A stretch of DNA of 12,707 bases from Bacillota bacterium (GTDB lineage Bacteria; Vulcanimicrobiota; JAMDEM01), in NCBI GenBank assembly GCA_023486985.1, contig JAMDEM010000062.1, positions 1 to 12,707 on the forward strand, written 5' to 3'. The first letter of the stretch is position 1; every line of letters begins with the position of its first letter. The position numbers were made by a program, and so were the translations under genes. Of this stretch, positions 5,433 to 12,707 are shown in pieces. The notes below the pieces were generated by a model. It saw nothing but the letters and a program-made list of their open reading frames with translations. It was not told the DNA's origin and searched no databases.

Positions 5433-7217
5433 TTGGGTAAGATTGTAGTTCTTGACCGGGAAGTTTCAGAGAAGATAGCCGCAGGCGAAGTTATAGAAAG
5501 ACCGGCTTCAATTGTTAAGGAGCTGGTGGAAAATTCGCTTGATGCCGGAAGCTCAAAGATAGAAATAGAGATAAAATCAGGAGGGCATCAGCTCATCAGT
5601 GTGGCAGATGACGGCACAGGGATGAGCAGGGAAGACGCCCTTCTTGCTTTGGAGCGTTTTGCCACCAGCAAGATAAAAGAGGTTGAAGACCTCGAAAAAA
5701 TAACTACTCTCGGGTTCAGGGGAGAAGCCATTCCTTCAATTTTTGCAGTATCAAGGATTGAAATAATTACAAGAGAAAAAGATTCTTCAACGGGGGTCAG
5801 GATAAAAGGAGAGGGCGGTAAAGTCCTTGAAGTCCAGGAGGTATCAAACCAGCCCGGCACCCGTATAACTGTTACAGGGATATTTTACAACACTCCGGCA
5901 AGAAAAAAGTTCATGAAATCTGCTGCCGCGGAAACCGGCTTTATTATTGATTTAATCGGCAGGATGGCTCTTGGCTCTCCTTCAGTTCATTTTAAAGTTA
6001 TAAATAACGGCAAAGTTGTCCTTAATCTTCCCCCTGCCATGCCTTTATCCGGTAAGGCGGCAGAAGTTCTGGGACTTAAATCTTCAGATGATTTACTTCA
6101 AATTTCAAATTTCATGGCAGGAATAAATCTGGAAGGGTTTATTGCAAAGCCTGATTTAACAAAAGGCAACCGCACTTCCCAGATAATTTTCCTGAACAGC
6201 CGCCTGATTAAAAGCCCTTATATAAGCCAGGCTGTCCAGGAAGGGTATCATCCATTGCTTACGGAGGGAAGGTTTCCATTATTTGTGCTTTTCCTGAAAA
6301 TAGACCCTGCAATGGTGGATGTTAATGTCCATCCGACAAAATCAGAGGTGAGGTTTTCAAGAGCCCGCGATATATTCAGATGCGTTGAAACAGGCATTAA
6401 AAAGGCTTTAACTGAGGCAAGAATAACAATTGACCCGGAAGGCAAAGCTTTATATGAATTTGAAAAACAGGGGCTTGCAGTTGAAGAAGAAGAGCTTATT
6501 CTTGATCTTCTCGCCAAAGGCTATAACCAGGAGCCCTCGCAGTATGCTCCCATTCACGGCGAGTCTTTTGCCGCAGCAGAGTCTTCTCATTTTGAAACAT
6601 TCCGGGCTATTGCCGAGGAAAACGCCAATTACAAAATTGCCGGGAGAATGATTCCCCTTGCCCGGATAAAGGACACCTATATTCTTGCTTCAGACGGAAA
6701 AGAGATTCTTATCATAGACCAGCATACCGCTCATGAAAGAATAAATTATGAAAAATTAAAAAAGAACGTTGCTTCAGGAGGAAAATCACAGGGTTTGCTT
6801 GTTCCTGCCGTGATTGAAGCAAACCGTCTCCAGGCTGAAATAATAAAAGAAAATATTGATTTTTTGAAAAGTCTCGGCTTTGATATAGAAGTATTCGGAG
6901 AAAAAGATTTTTTACTGAGAAGCATTCCTTCAATAGCCATAAGGCGCGATGCCTCCAAACTTATCAAAGACATTGTGTCTGAGATTGAAGAAGAAAAAGA
7001 ATCATCCGCCCTGCACGATATGCGTGAAAAACTGATAAAGTCCGTTGCCTGCCGGTCTTCAATAATGTCCGGGGAAAAAATAAAAAAAGAAGAAGTGGAC
7101 TCCATACTTGAAAGCCTTAAAGATATAGAAAATTCCAGTTTCTGCCCCCATGGAAGGCCTGCTGTTATAAGGCTTAATGTAAAAGATCTGGACAGGCTTT
7201 TCAGGAGAAACTCTTGA
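5433..7217 (+). CDS. mutL: DNA mismatch repair protein MutL
   Basis: MutL links mismatch recognition by MutS to strand incision. The 594 residues begin with a GHKL ATPase domain: KELVENSLDAG (29-39, Glu30 and Asn34), DDGTGM (59-64) and GFRGEA (94-99). A transducer domain (HPTKSEVRFS, 300-309), an acidic linker (about 345-395) and a C-terminal dimerisation domain follow. The endonuclease motif is DQHTAHERINYE (429-440), close to the usual DQHA(x)2E(x)4E but with Thr in place of Ala. ACRSSI (539-544) and CPHGRP (571-576) complete the metal site, so this is a nicking-type MutL. The start is TTG at 5433 with GGAGGT at 5421-5426, 6 nt upstream. The stop overlaps the miaA start. No mutS is in the window. 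Confidence 0.97.
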   Translation: MGKIVVLDREVSEKIAAGEVIERPASIVKELVENSLDAGSSKIEIEIKSGGHQLISVADDGTGMSREDALLALERFATSKIKEVEDLEKITTLGFRGEAIPSIFAVSRIEIITREKDSSTGVRIKGEGGKVLEVQEVSNQPGTRITVTGIFYNTPARKKFMKSAAAETGFIIDLIGRMALGSPSVHFKVINNGKVVLNLPPAMPLSGKAAEVLGLKSSDDLLQISNFMAGINLEGFIAKPDLTKGNRTSQIIFLNSRLIKSPYISQAVQEGYHPLLTEGRFPLFVLFLKIDPAMVDVNVHPTKSEVRFSRARDIFRCVETGIKKALTEARITIDPEGKALYEFEKQGLAVEEEELILDLLAKGYNQEPSQYAPIHGESFAAAESSHFETFRAIAEENANYKIAGRMIPLARIKDTYILASDGKEILIIDQHTAHERINYEKLKKNVASGGKSQGLLVPAVIEANRLQAEIIKENIDFLKSLGFDIEVFGEKDFLLRSIPSIAIRRDASKLIKDIVSEIEEEKESSALHDMREKLIKSVACRSSIMSGEKIKKEEVDSILESLKDIENSSFCPHGRPAVIRLNVKDLDRLFRRNS

Positions 7218-8146
7218 GAGTTCTTCTTGCTTTAGCGGGACCCACTGCTGTTGGCAAAACAGAAGTTTCATTAAAACTTGCGCCTCTTATCAATGCTGAA
7301 GTAGTCTGCTCCGATTCAAGACAAATTTATAAATATCTTGATATCGGCACTGCCAAGGTTCCGGAGTCAAGAAGAGCCGGGATTCCTCACCATCTTCTTG
7401 ATATTGCTTTGCCGGATGAAAAAATCACCCTTTCAGATTACCAGCAAAAAGCTTATGCGGCAATTAACGAAATATTTGATAAAGGAAGGATTGCTTTAAT
7501 GGTGGGCGGTACAGGCCTTTATATAAAAGCTGTAACCGAAGGCTATGAGCTTCCCTTCGCGCCTCCGCAGAAAGATTTCCGGGAGAAATGTTCGGAAGAA
7601 GTGAAAAAGCAGGGCACTTTGCATCTTCATCAAAGACTTGCAGAAGTGGATGCAGAATCTGCAGGAAAAATTCATCCCAACGATGCAAGAAGAATAATCA
7701 GAGCACTTGAGGTTTATCAGTTTACCGGCAAGCCTCTTTCATCTTATACTTTCAAGGAAGTCAATCCGTTAAATGCAAGGATTTTGAAGATATGCCTCAG
7801 TATGGACAGGAAAAGGCTTTACCAAAAAATCAATGACCGGGTTTTGAAGATGGTTGAAAAGGGCCTTGTTGAGGAAGTAAAAAAAGTGCTTGATATGGGC
7901 TATGAAAATTCTCTAATGGAAATGAAAGTAATGGGCTATCATGAATTCATTCCGTACTTCCAGGGAAAAATTTCGCTGGATGAAGCTATTGCGCGGTTTC
8001 AGAAGGATACAAGGAATTATGCTAAAAGACAGATTACCTGGTTCAGGGCTGATAAAGAAATAATCTGGGTGGATCTTGATAAATTTTCCGGTATTGAGGA
8101 GGCAGTAAAAAGGATTAAAGAAATTGTTGACGAAAATATCAAATGA
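7214..8146 (+). CDS. miaA: tRNA dimethylallyltransferase MiaA
   Basis: MiaA transfers a dimethylallyl group to N6 of A37 in tRNAs that read UNN codons. The 310 residues show the P-loop GPTAVGKT (9-16), DSRQIY (34-39, with the catalytic Asp34), DIGTAKV (43-49), GGTGLYI (98-104), HPNDARR (154-160) and the C-terminal RNYAKRQITWFR (267-278). Length is typical. The start is TTG at 7214, in a TTGA overlap with the mutL stop; AGGAG at 7203-7207 lies 6 nt upstream. The mutL-miaA-hfq order is widely conserved, and the overlap implies translational coupling. The TGA stop is at 8144-8146. Confidence 0.97.
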   Translation: MRVLLALAGPTAVGKTEVSLKLAPLINAEVVCSDSRQIYKYLDIGTAKVPESRRAGIPHHLLDIALPDEKITLSDYQQKAYAAINEIFDKGRIALMVGGTGLYIKAVTEGYELPFAPPQKDFREKCSEEVKKQGTLHLHQRLAEVDAESAGKIHPNDARRIIRALEVYQFTGKPLSSYTFKEVNPLNARILKICLSMDRKRLYQKINDRVLKMVEKGLVEEVKKVLDMGYENSLMEMKVMGYHEFIPYFQGKISLDEAIARFQKDTRNYAKRQITWFRADKEIIWVDLDKFSGIEEAVKRIKEIVDENIK

Positions 8147-8162
8147 TAAAGGAGGGATTCCT

Positions 8163-8426
8163 TTGCAACTTAATATGCAGGATGCTTTTTTAGCCCAGGT
8201 TAAAAAGGAAAATGTGGGAGTGGTAGTTTACCTTGTTAACGGCTTTCAGTTGAAAGGCACGGTAAAGGGCTTTGATAATTTCACGATTTTCCTTGAAAAT
8301 ACCGACGGCAAGCTGCAGCTGATTTACAAACACGCTGTGACGACAATCAATCCTGTAAAAGCAGTCAACCACAATTTCCTCGGTGAAGCTTTCAAGGAGG
8401 TAGCTCAGACAGCTGCCAGGGAATAA
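8163..8426 (+). CDS. hfq: RNA chaperone Hfq
   Basis: Hfq forms a hexameric Sm-like ring that binds U-rich sRNA ends and A-rich mRNA motifs. The 87 residues contain the Sm1 motif with QDAFLAQVKKENV (6-18), VYLVNGFQLKG (22-32) and FDNFTIFLEN (37-46). The Sm2 region has the signature YKHAVTTI (55-62), including the Lys-His pair of the proximal U-binding pocket. The C-terminal tail is short (about 20 residues). The reading frame is open from 8124, but GGAGG at 8151-8155 lies 7 nt before TTG at 8163, giving MQLNMQDAFL, which matches the family's N-terminus. An ATG at 8175 is a less likely alternative. It starts 16 nt after miaA. Confidence 0.95.
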   Translation: MQLNMQDAFLAQVKKENVGVVVYLVNGFQLKGTVKGFDNFTIFLENTDGKLQLIYKHAVTTINPVKAVNHNFLGEAFKEVAQTAARE

Positions 8427-8441
8427 CGGAGGGGCTGACTG

Positions 8442-8501
8442 ATGGAGGAAATATTAAAGAAGTTACCTGTGGTGAGGGCCGGCAGGAATATTAATTTTTA
8501 A
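8442..8501 (+). CDS. Possible 19-residue small ORF after hfq
   Basis: An ATG at 8442 has a strong ribosome-binding site (GGAGGGG at 8428-8434, 7 nt upstream) only 15 nt after the hfq stop. It encodes MEEILKKLPVVRAGRNINF and stops just before the operon terminator. I recognise no family. It could be a genuine small protein, the truncated start of a lost downstream gene, or chance. Confidence 0.3.
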   Translation: MEEILKKLPVVRAGRNINF

Positions 8502-8508
8502 CAATATC

Positions 8509-8533
8509 AGGAGGCATTTTTGTGCCTCCTTTT
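8509..8533 (+). terminator. Rho-independent terminator of the GGDEF-mutL-miaA-hfq operon
   Basis: AGGAGGCA (8509-8516) pairs perfectly with TGCCTCCT (8523-8530) around a TTTTTG loop, followed by TTT and an AT-rich stretch. It is the clearest terminator in the window and separates the hfq operon from dapF. Confidence 0.85.
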
Positions 8534-8537
8534 AATT

Positions 8538-8569
8538 TGTCATCCTGAGACAGTGAAACTAAGAATCTT
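8538..8569. repeat. Possible copy of a dispersed TCATCCTGAG-type repeat
   Basis: TGTCATCCTGAG at 8538-8549, then AAGAATCTTAC near 8561-8571, resembles a degenerate copy of the widespread intergenic GTCATCCTGAG...GGATCTT repeats of many bacterial genomes. Only one copy is in the window, so its repeat nature is inferred from resemblance. Confidence 0.3.
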
Positions 8570-8604
8570 ACTTCGATTAAAATTGCTGTAAAGTGGTGAT
8601 TTAA

Positions 8605-9441
8605 ATGCAGTTTGCAAAGATGGAAGGGCTGGGAAACGATTTTATTTTAGTTGACGGCAAGTTGCTGGAAGGTAAAAATTTGCCGGAAATCTCAAGAGTT
8701 CTCTGCGACAGGCATTTTGGCATCGGCGCTGACGGGCTTATCCTGGTTCTTCCATCAAAGAGTGCAGAGACCAGGATGAGAGTTTTTAATGCCGACGGCT
8801 CTGAAGCAGAAATGTGCGGGAACGGCATAAGGTGCTTTGCCAAGTATGTGTATGAAAAAAAGATTATTCATAAAGATGAATTTACTGTAGAGACACTGGC
8901 TGGAATTCTAAAGCCAAAACTTTTTAAGAAGAACGGCAAAATTATGGAAGTTGAAGTTGACATGGGAGAGCCGAATTTTCTTTGCAAGTACATCCCGGTT
9001 CATGGGCATCCCTCATCCAAACTGATAAATGAAGAGGTGAAAATAGGCAGGGAATCTTTCAAGCTTACTTGCCTCTCCATGGGTAACCCCCACTGCGTGG
9101 TTTTTGTTGATTATTTAAGCGACGTTCCGGCAAATGTTTTCGGGCCCCTGATAGAAAAGCACCATCTTTTTCCTAACAAGACCAATGTTGAATTTGTGCA
9201 GGTTGTTTCCAGAAACCGTCTGGAGATGAGGGTTTGGGAAAGAGGCGTGGGAGAAACCCTTGCCTGCGGTACCGGAGCATGTGCCGCAGTGGCAGCGGGA
9301 GTTGAGACGGGAAGATGCGACCGGAATGTTCAGGTTGATTTGCCGGGAGGGGTTCTTAAAATCCGCTGGGAAGATGATAAACAAATTTACATGCGCGGTT
9401 CCTGCCGGGAAGTTTTTACCGGAGAGTATCTGGATCTGTAA
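8605..9441 (+). CDS. dapF: Diaminopimelate epimerase DapF
   Basis: DapF converts LL- to meso-diaminopimelate for lysine and peptidoglycan synthesis in the cytosol. The 278 residues show the family N-terminus MEGLGNDFILVDG (6-18). The first catalytic cysteine is Cys71 in NADGSEAEMCGNGIRC and the second is Cys221 in GETLACGTGAC, so both acid/base residues are present. Other family motifs are GIGADGL (39-45), MGNPHCV (159-165) and ERGVGET (212-218). The length is typical. The ATG follows a GTGGTGA element (8593-8599), a modest ribosome-binding site. A terminator upstream implies its own promoter in 8534-8590, but I find no convincing -35/-10 pair. The next gene begins 15 nt after its stop. Confidence 0.97.
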   Translation: MQFAKMEGLGNDFILVDGKLLEGKNLPEISRVLCDRHFGIGADGLILVLPSKSAETRMRVFNADGSEAEMCGNGIRCFAKYVYEKKIIHKDEFTVETLAGILKPKLFKKNGKIMEVEVDMGEPNFLCKYIPVHGHPSSKLINEEVKIGRESFKLTCLSMGNPHCVVFVDYLSDVPANVFGPLIEKHHLFPNKTNVEFVQVVSRNRLEMRVWERGVGETLACGTGACAAVAAGVETGRCDRNVQVDLPGGVLKIRWEDDKQIYMRGSCREVFTGEYLDL

Positions 9442-9456
9442 AAGAAATACATTTTT

Positions 9457-10080
9457 ATGAAAAAAATTATCTTTTTATATTTATTTTTAATTATTACGTC
9501 TAATCCGCTAATTGCTGATTCAGAAAATAAACTCATCTTTAATACCCCTGTAATCCAAAAAGAGTGTCTTAAGCTTTCCCGGAAAGCCATGACTGAATGG
9601 ATTGAGAATGGCAGAAAAATTGAGATACCTGCGAATTTGCCTTCCCCCTTGTTTCAGCAGTTCGGGGTATTTATCAGTATAGAGAAAAATCATGGTGTCC
9701 GTGGCTGTCAGGGAACTATCCATCCAAAATATTCGGCGGCAGCAGAAGAAATAATTAATAATTCCATTCGCGCATGCTCCAGAGATACAAGGTACCCTCC
9801 CATAAAAAAAGATGAGATTGATAAGGTTAGAATTACTGTTTGCATAGTTTTCGGCATTGAACAGGTTTTTTATCAGAATGAATTGAATCCAAAAAGATAC
9901 GGACTTCTGGTAAGTTCAGGCAGCCGGAACGGCGTCATACTTCCTCTTGAAGCGCCGAATGCCGGAAAACAGCTTCAATGGGCTTTGAAAAGAGCTCGGA
10001 TAAACGGGAATGAAAGCTTTGAAATGTTCAGGATAGATTGCGTTCGTTTTACAGAAAACCCTAAGGAGAAAGAAAAATGA
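9457..10080 (+). CDS. AMMECR1-domain protein with N-terminal signal peptide
   Basis: This 207-residue protein has an AMMECR1 (AmmeMemoRadiSam protein A-like) domain from about 30 to 200. Family motifs are VRGCQGTI (81-88), ACSRDTRYPP (106-115), LNPKRYGLLVSSG (143-155) and GVILP (159-163). The biochemical role of the domain is not established. Before it sits a typical Sec signal peptide: MKK, a hydrophobic core of about 14 residues and likely cleavage after PLIA (residue 20). Most AMMECR1 proteins are cytosolic, so export is unusual. The ribosome-binding site is weak (AAAGAAA, then a T-rich spacer). It follows dapF by 15 nt and overlaps the macroglobulin gene by 4 nt (ATGA), so it probably works with that exported protein. 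No Memo or radical SAM partner is in the window. Confidence 0.85.
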   Translation: MKKIIFLYLFLIITSNPLIADSENKLIFNTPVIQKECLKLSRKAMTEWIENGRKIEIPANLPSPLFQQFGVFISIEKNHGVRGCQGTIHPKYSAAAEEIINNSIRACSRDTRYPPIKKDEIDKVRITVCIVFGIEQVFYQNELNPKRYGLLVSSGSRNGVILPLEAPNAGKQLQWALKRARINGNESFEMFRIDCVRFTENPKEKEK

Positions 10081-12707
10081 GAAAAATTTCCGCCCTTGTC
10101 ATCTTTTTTTTGTTATTCGTCTTCAATCCCGGTTATTGTATATCTCCTTCTGAAACTATATGGATTGCTCCAGGCAATAAGCCGTCTATTACGCTTTACG
10201 GCAGGGGCTTGCCCAAAGTGGCGGTCAATATATACAGACTTAATTACCTGCCCGGAAGAAAAGAGGATATACTCCTTTTAAAGCTTGGCAAACCTGTTAA
10301 TACAGTTGTTAAACAATTTAAAAACATAGATGCTAACACTGAAAGGACGATTTTGCTTCCTCCCGTAAAAGAGGGTATCTATTTTGTTACGGCTGTAAGC
10401 GGAAAATACAAAAACTCAGTTATTGTAGTCGTTACCAAACTGTGCCTGGTTGCCAAGGTTGAAAAAGGGCAGAGTTTAATTTTAGCCTTTGATGTTGTAA
10501 AATCAAAGCCCGCCGAGGGTGTGGATATAAATGTTTATTCGTCAAATAAGGTTGCTGTTCACGGTAAAACTGATAAAAGCGGGCTTTTTAAAGTATCACT
10601 TCCTTCCGGAGATTATGATTTAAGAATTGTTGGCAGAAAAAATGATTCTTATGCTGAAATTTATGACAGGATTGTGGAAAGCGATAATTTTTATAAGGTT
10701 TACGCATACACAGACCGCCCGATTTATCGGCCAAATCATACGATTAATTACAAGGCTGTAATAAGAAAAATTAATGAAGGGGAAAGAGAATATTCCAACT
10801 CTCCCGCCATACCTGTTAAAGTTATAGTGACAGATTCATTTGGTTCCGAGATTTTTTTACAGGACAAAGTTGCTGATGAGCATGGCTCAATTTCCGGCAA
10901 TTTCACCCTGGGCAATGAACCGGCTCTAGGAACTTATACTATTTCTTTTGAGGCAGGGGGAAAACTTCACTATTGTAACTTTCAAGTTGAAGAGTATAAA
11001 AAACCTGAATTTGAGATGGAAGTTAATCCTCTAAACAGATTTTTTATCGAGGGTCAAAAAATTCAGGCGCAGATAGATGCAAAATACTATCTGGGCGATT
11101 CTTTAAAAGCTGCTGCCTATGAATACAGCGTGTATCAAAAAGAATTTCAATTACCGGATTATGATTCTGAAGATAAAAAAGATACTTACTGGGATGAGCC
11201 GGGACTTGTTTCAGCCGGCTCTTCATCTTCATTTGCGCAGGGAACCTTTGTTGAAAAGGGCAGCGGAAAACTTGACGAAAAGGGACAGGCTTTAATTGAA
11301 ATTCCCACTGATAAATTGGGATACGACAGGACTTATGATGTAAAGGTTAAAGTCACCGATATTTCAAATAAAACTATTGAAAAGTCCTTCCCTGTTCTGG
11401 TAACTCGTGCGCCGTATTTTTTAACTGTATCTTCTGACAACTATGTTTATGAATTGAAGCAAACAATAAATGCTAAAATCCGCGCCAGAAAATTTGACGG
11501 ACAGCCTGTACAGCTAAACGGCACTGCTTACCTGGGGCATGAAGTCTGGAATAAAAAAGAACAAAAGTATATGTTTGTTTCATATGACTACAAGCCGTTT
11601 ACTGCTGATACAGATGGCAATGCAAAGGTAAAATTTACCGCTTCAACTCCGGGATATTTAACAATCAGGGTTATATCTTCCGAACAATCTCCTGTTAAAG
11701 TTCTGGCAGATGCTTCAATTGAAATATTTGATTCTAAAAACATAAAAAAAGTTAATATGAAAAAAGAAAAATATCCGGTTTTGTCGCTCAAGCAGGATAG
11801 TAAATTTTACCGGGTTGGAGAAACTGCAAAAATTCTGCTGGTTTCAAAATACAGGCGGGGATATGTTCTGTTAACCATAGAAGGTGAAAAAATCCATGAA
11901 TACCGGATGTTTCAATTGAATTCCAATATAACCATGCTTAAAATACCGGTTAAAAAAGAGTATTATCCCACGCTCCATTTCAAGGTGGTGCTTTTGAACG
12001 GGGTTAACAGGGAATCATCGGCGCTGGAACTGCCTATCAGGAATGAAGAAAAGTTTCTTAAAGTTAAAATTTCAACTTATAAGGATGTTTATGCGCCTGG
12101 TGAAAAATGCAATGTTCAAATTGAAACTGCGGATTTCAAGGACCAGGCGGTACCGTCTGAAGTTTCACTTGCCATTGTTGATGAATCAATTTATGCTATA
12201 GCTTCTGATATGTCCCAGCCTATAAGAAGGTTCTTCTGGGGCTACCGTGAAAACGAAGTTGCCACATTATATTCTGAAAGCATATATTACAATGCAGGGG
12301 CATACCAGAATGTCGGCGAGAAGGTTAAAATTCGCAGAAAATTCCTTGATACTGCATACTGGAATCCGTATATTATTACCGATAAAAATGGCAAGGCGGC
12401 TCTTGAATTCGATTATCCTGACAATCTTACCACCTGGCGTCTGACGGCAATCGGTATTACCGATGACACGAAGGTTGGCAGAAATGTCTTAAAGAAAATC
12501 GTAAGGAAAGATTTTTATCTTCGCCTGGATACTCCTGTGTTTCTCGTGAAAGGTGATAAGTCAACAATAAGGTGTCACATCCATAACAGCACTGCAAAGG
12601 ATATTGATGTGAATCTTAAGTTAACGGGTGATACTTTCCCTTTAAATATAGAAAGAACAGTCAAGGTGAAAGCAGGGGGAGTTGAATCGCTTGAGTTTTT
12701 ATCGGTA
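10077..12707 (+). CDS. Alpha-2-macroglobulin family protein, N-terminal part (runs off right edge)
   Basis: From ATG at 10077 the frame is open for 877 codons to the window end; I checked it line by line and found no frameshift. Bacterial macroglobulins are large periplasmic or surface protease traps, often 1,500 residues or more, so about half is present. Residues 1-21 form a hydrophobic signal peptide; NPGYC is not a canonical lipobox, so lipidation is unlikely. TDRPIYRPN (212-220) is the MG2-domain signature, VEEYKKPEFE (304-313) the next macroglobulin-domain boundary and IVDESIYAI (700-708) typical of the bait-region domain. DTAYWNPYI (758-766) and PDNLTTWRLTAIGIT (781-795) mark the A2M domain. 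The CxEQ thioester, if present, would lie beyond the window. AAGGAGAA at 10063-10070 is a good ribosome-binding site inside the preceding gene. Confidence 0.92.
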   Translation, partial: MRKISALVIFFLLFVFNPGYCISPSETIWIAPGNKPSITLYGRGLPKVAVNIYRLNYLPGRKEDILLLKLGKPVNTVVKQFKNIDANTERTILLPPVKEGIYFVTAVSGKYKNSVIVVVTKLCLVAKVEKGQSLILAFDVVKSKPAEGVDINVYSSNKVAVHGKTDKSGLFKVSLPSGDYDLRIVGRKNDSYAEIYDRIVESDNFYKVYAYTDRPIYRPNHTINYKAVIRKINEGEREYSNSPAIPVKVIVTDSFGSEIFLQDKVADEHGSISGNFTLGNEPALGTYTISFEAGGKLHYCNFQVEEYKKPEFEMEVNPLNRFFIEGQKIQAQIDAKYYLGDSLKAAAYEYSVYQKEFQLPDYDSEDKKDTYWDEPGLVSAGSSSSFAQGTFVEKGSGKLDEKGQALIEIPTDKLGYDRTYDVKVKVTDISNKTIEKSFPVLVTRAPYFLTVSSDNYVYELKQTINAKIRARKFDGQPVQLNGTAYLGHEVWNKKEQKYMFVSYDYKPFTADTDGNAKVKFTASTPGYLTIRVISSEQSPVKVLADASIEIFDSKNIKKVNMKKEKYPVLSLKQDSKFYRVGETAKILLVSKYRRGYVLLTIEGEKIHEYRMFQLNSNITMLKIPVKKEYYPTLHFKVVLLNGVNRESSALELPIRNEEKFLKVKISTYKDVYAPGEKCNVQIETADFKDQAVPSEVSLAIVDESIYAIASDMSQPIRRFFWGYRENEVATLYSESIYYNAGAYQNVGEKVKIRRKFLDTAYWNPYIITDKNGKAALEFDYPDNLTTWRLTAIGITDDTKVGRNVLKKIVRKDFYLRLDTPVFLVKGDKSTIRCHIHNSTAKDIDVNLKLTGDTFPLNIERTVKVKAGGVESLEFLSV

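Noticed and set aside
8124..8162. Longer hfq start overlapping miaA
   Set aside because: The upstream residues do not match Hfq, and the strong ribosome-binding site at 8151-8155 points to TTG 8163.
10077..10150. Lipoprotein signal on the macroglobulin
   Set aside because: The sequence before Cys is NPGYC, which does not fit the lipobox pattern; a plain Sec signal is more likely.
1..12707. CRISPR array, tRNA or rRNA genes, complete AmmeMemoRadiSam cluster
   Set aside because: No regularly spaced repeats, no cloverleaf-like or rRNA sequence, and no Memo or radical SAM gene were seen.

Overview
The window reads as chromosomal DNA from a Gram-negative-type, probably uncultured bacterium of moderate-to-low GC. 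The core block mutL-miaA-hfq followed by dapF fits many bacterial phyla, and Hfq resembles the short Firmicutes-like type. Two genes with signal peptides, one of them a large alpha-2-macroglobulin-like protein, suggest a cell with a periplasm. No rRNA, tRNA or CRISPR array was seen, so I do not assign a phylum.

Positions 1-2900 are an accessory block. They hold an IS91-family (HUH/Y1) transposase on the minus strand and a minus-strand DUF433/DUF5615 (VapB/VapC-like) toxin-antitoxin pair with its own promoter and terminator. A diverged direct repeat of about 125 bp (122-246 and 2734-2862) encloses both. Three copies of an 11-bp motif lie between the transposase and the toxin gene. A perfect 22-bp palindrome (2874-2895) closes the block.

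Positions 2900-5411 hold two cyclic-di-GMP genes. One encodes a stand-alone HD-GYP phosphodiesterase with a recognisable promoter. The other encodes a membrane-anchored GAF-GGDEF diguanylate cyclase with intact GGDEF and I-site motifs. A hairpin and a T-rich terminator separate them.

Positions 5433-8533 look like one operon. The cyclase gene is followed 21 nt later by mutL, mutL overlaps miaA, and hfq starts 16 nt after miaA. A possible 19-codon ORF and a strong terminator follow. mutL, miaA and hfq all appear to start with TTG. The operon joins second-messenger synthesis, mismatch repair, tRNA modification and RNA chaperoning.

Positions 8605-12707 hold dapF, then an AMMECR1-domain protein with a signal peptide, then the first 877 codons of an alpha-2-macroglobulin-family protein that runs off the right edge. 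The last two genes overlap by 4 nt (ATGA), so an exported AMMECR1 protein appears translationally coupled to an exported macroglobulin. This is the most unusual arrangement in the window.
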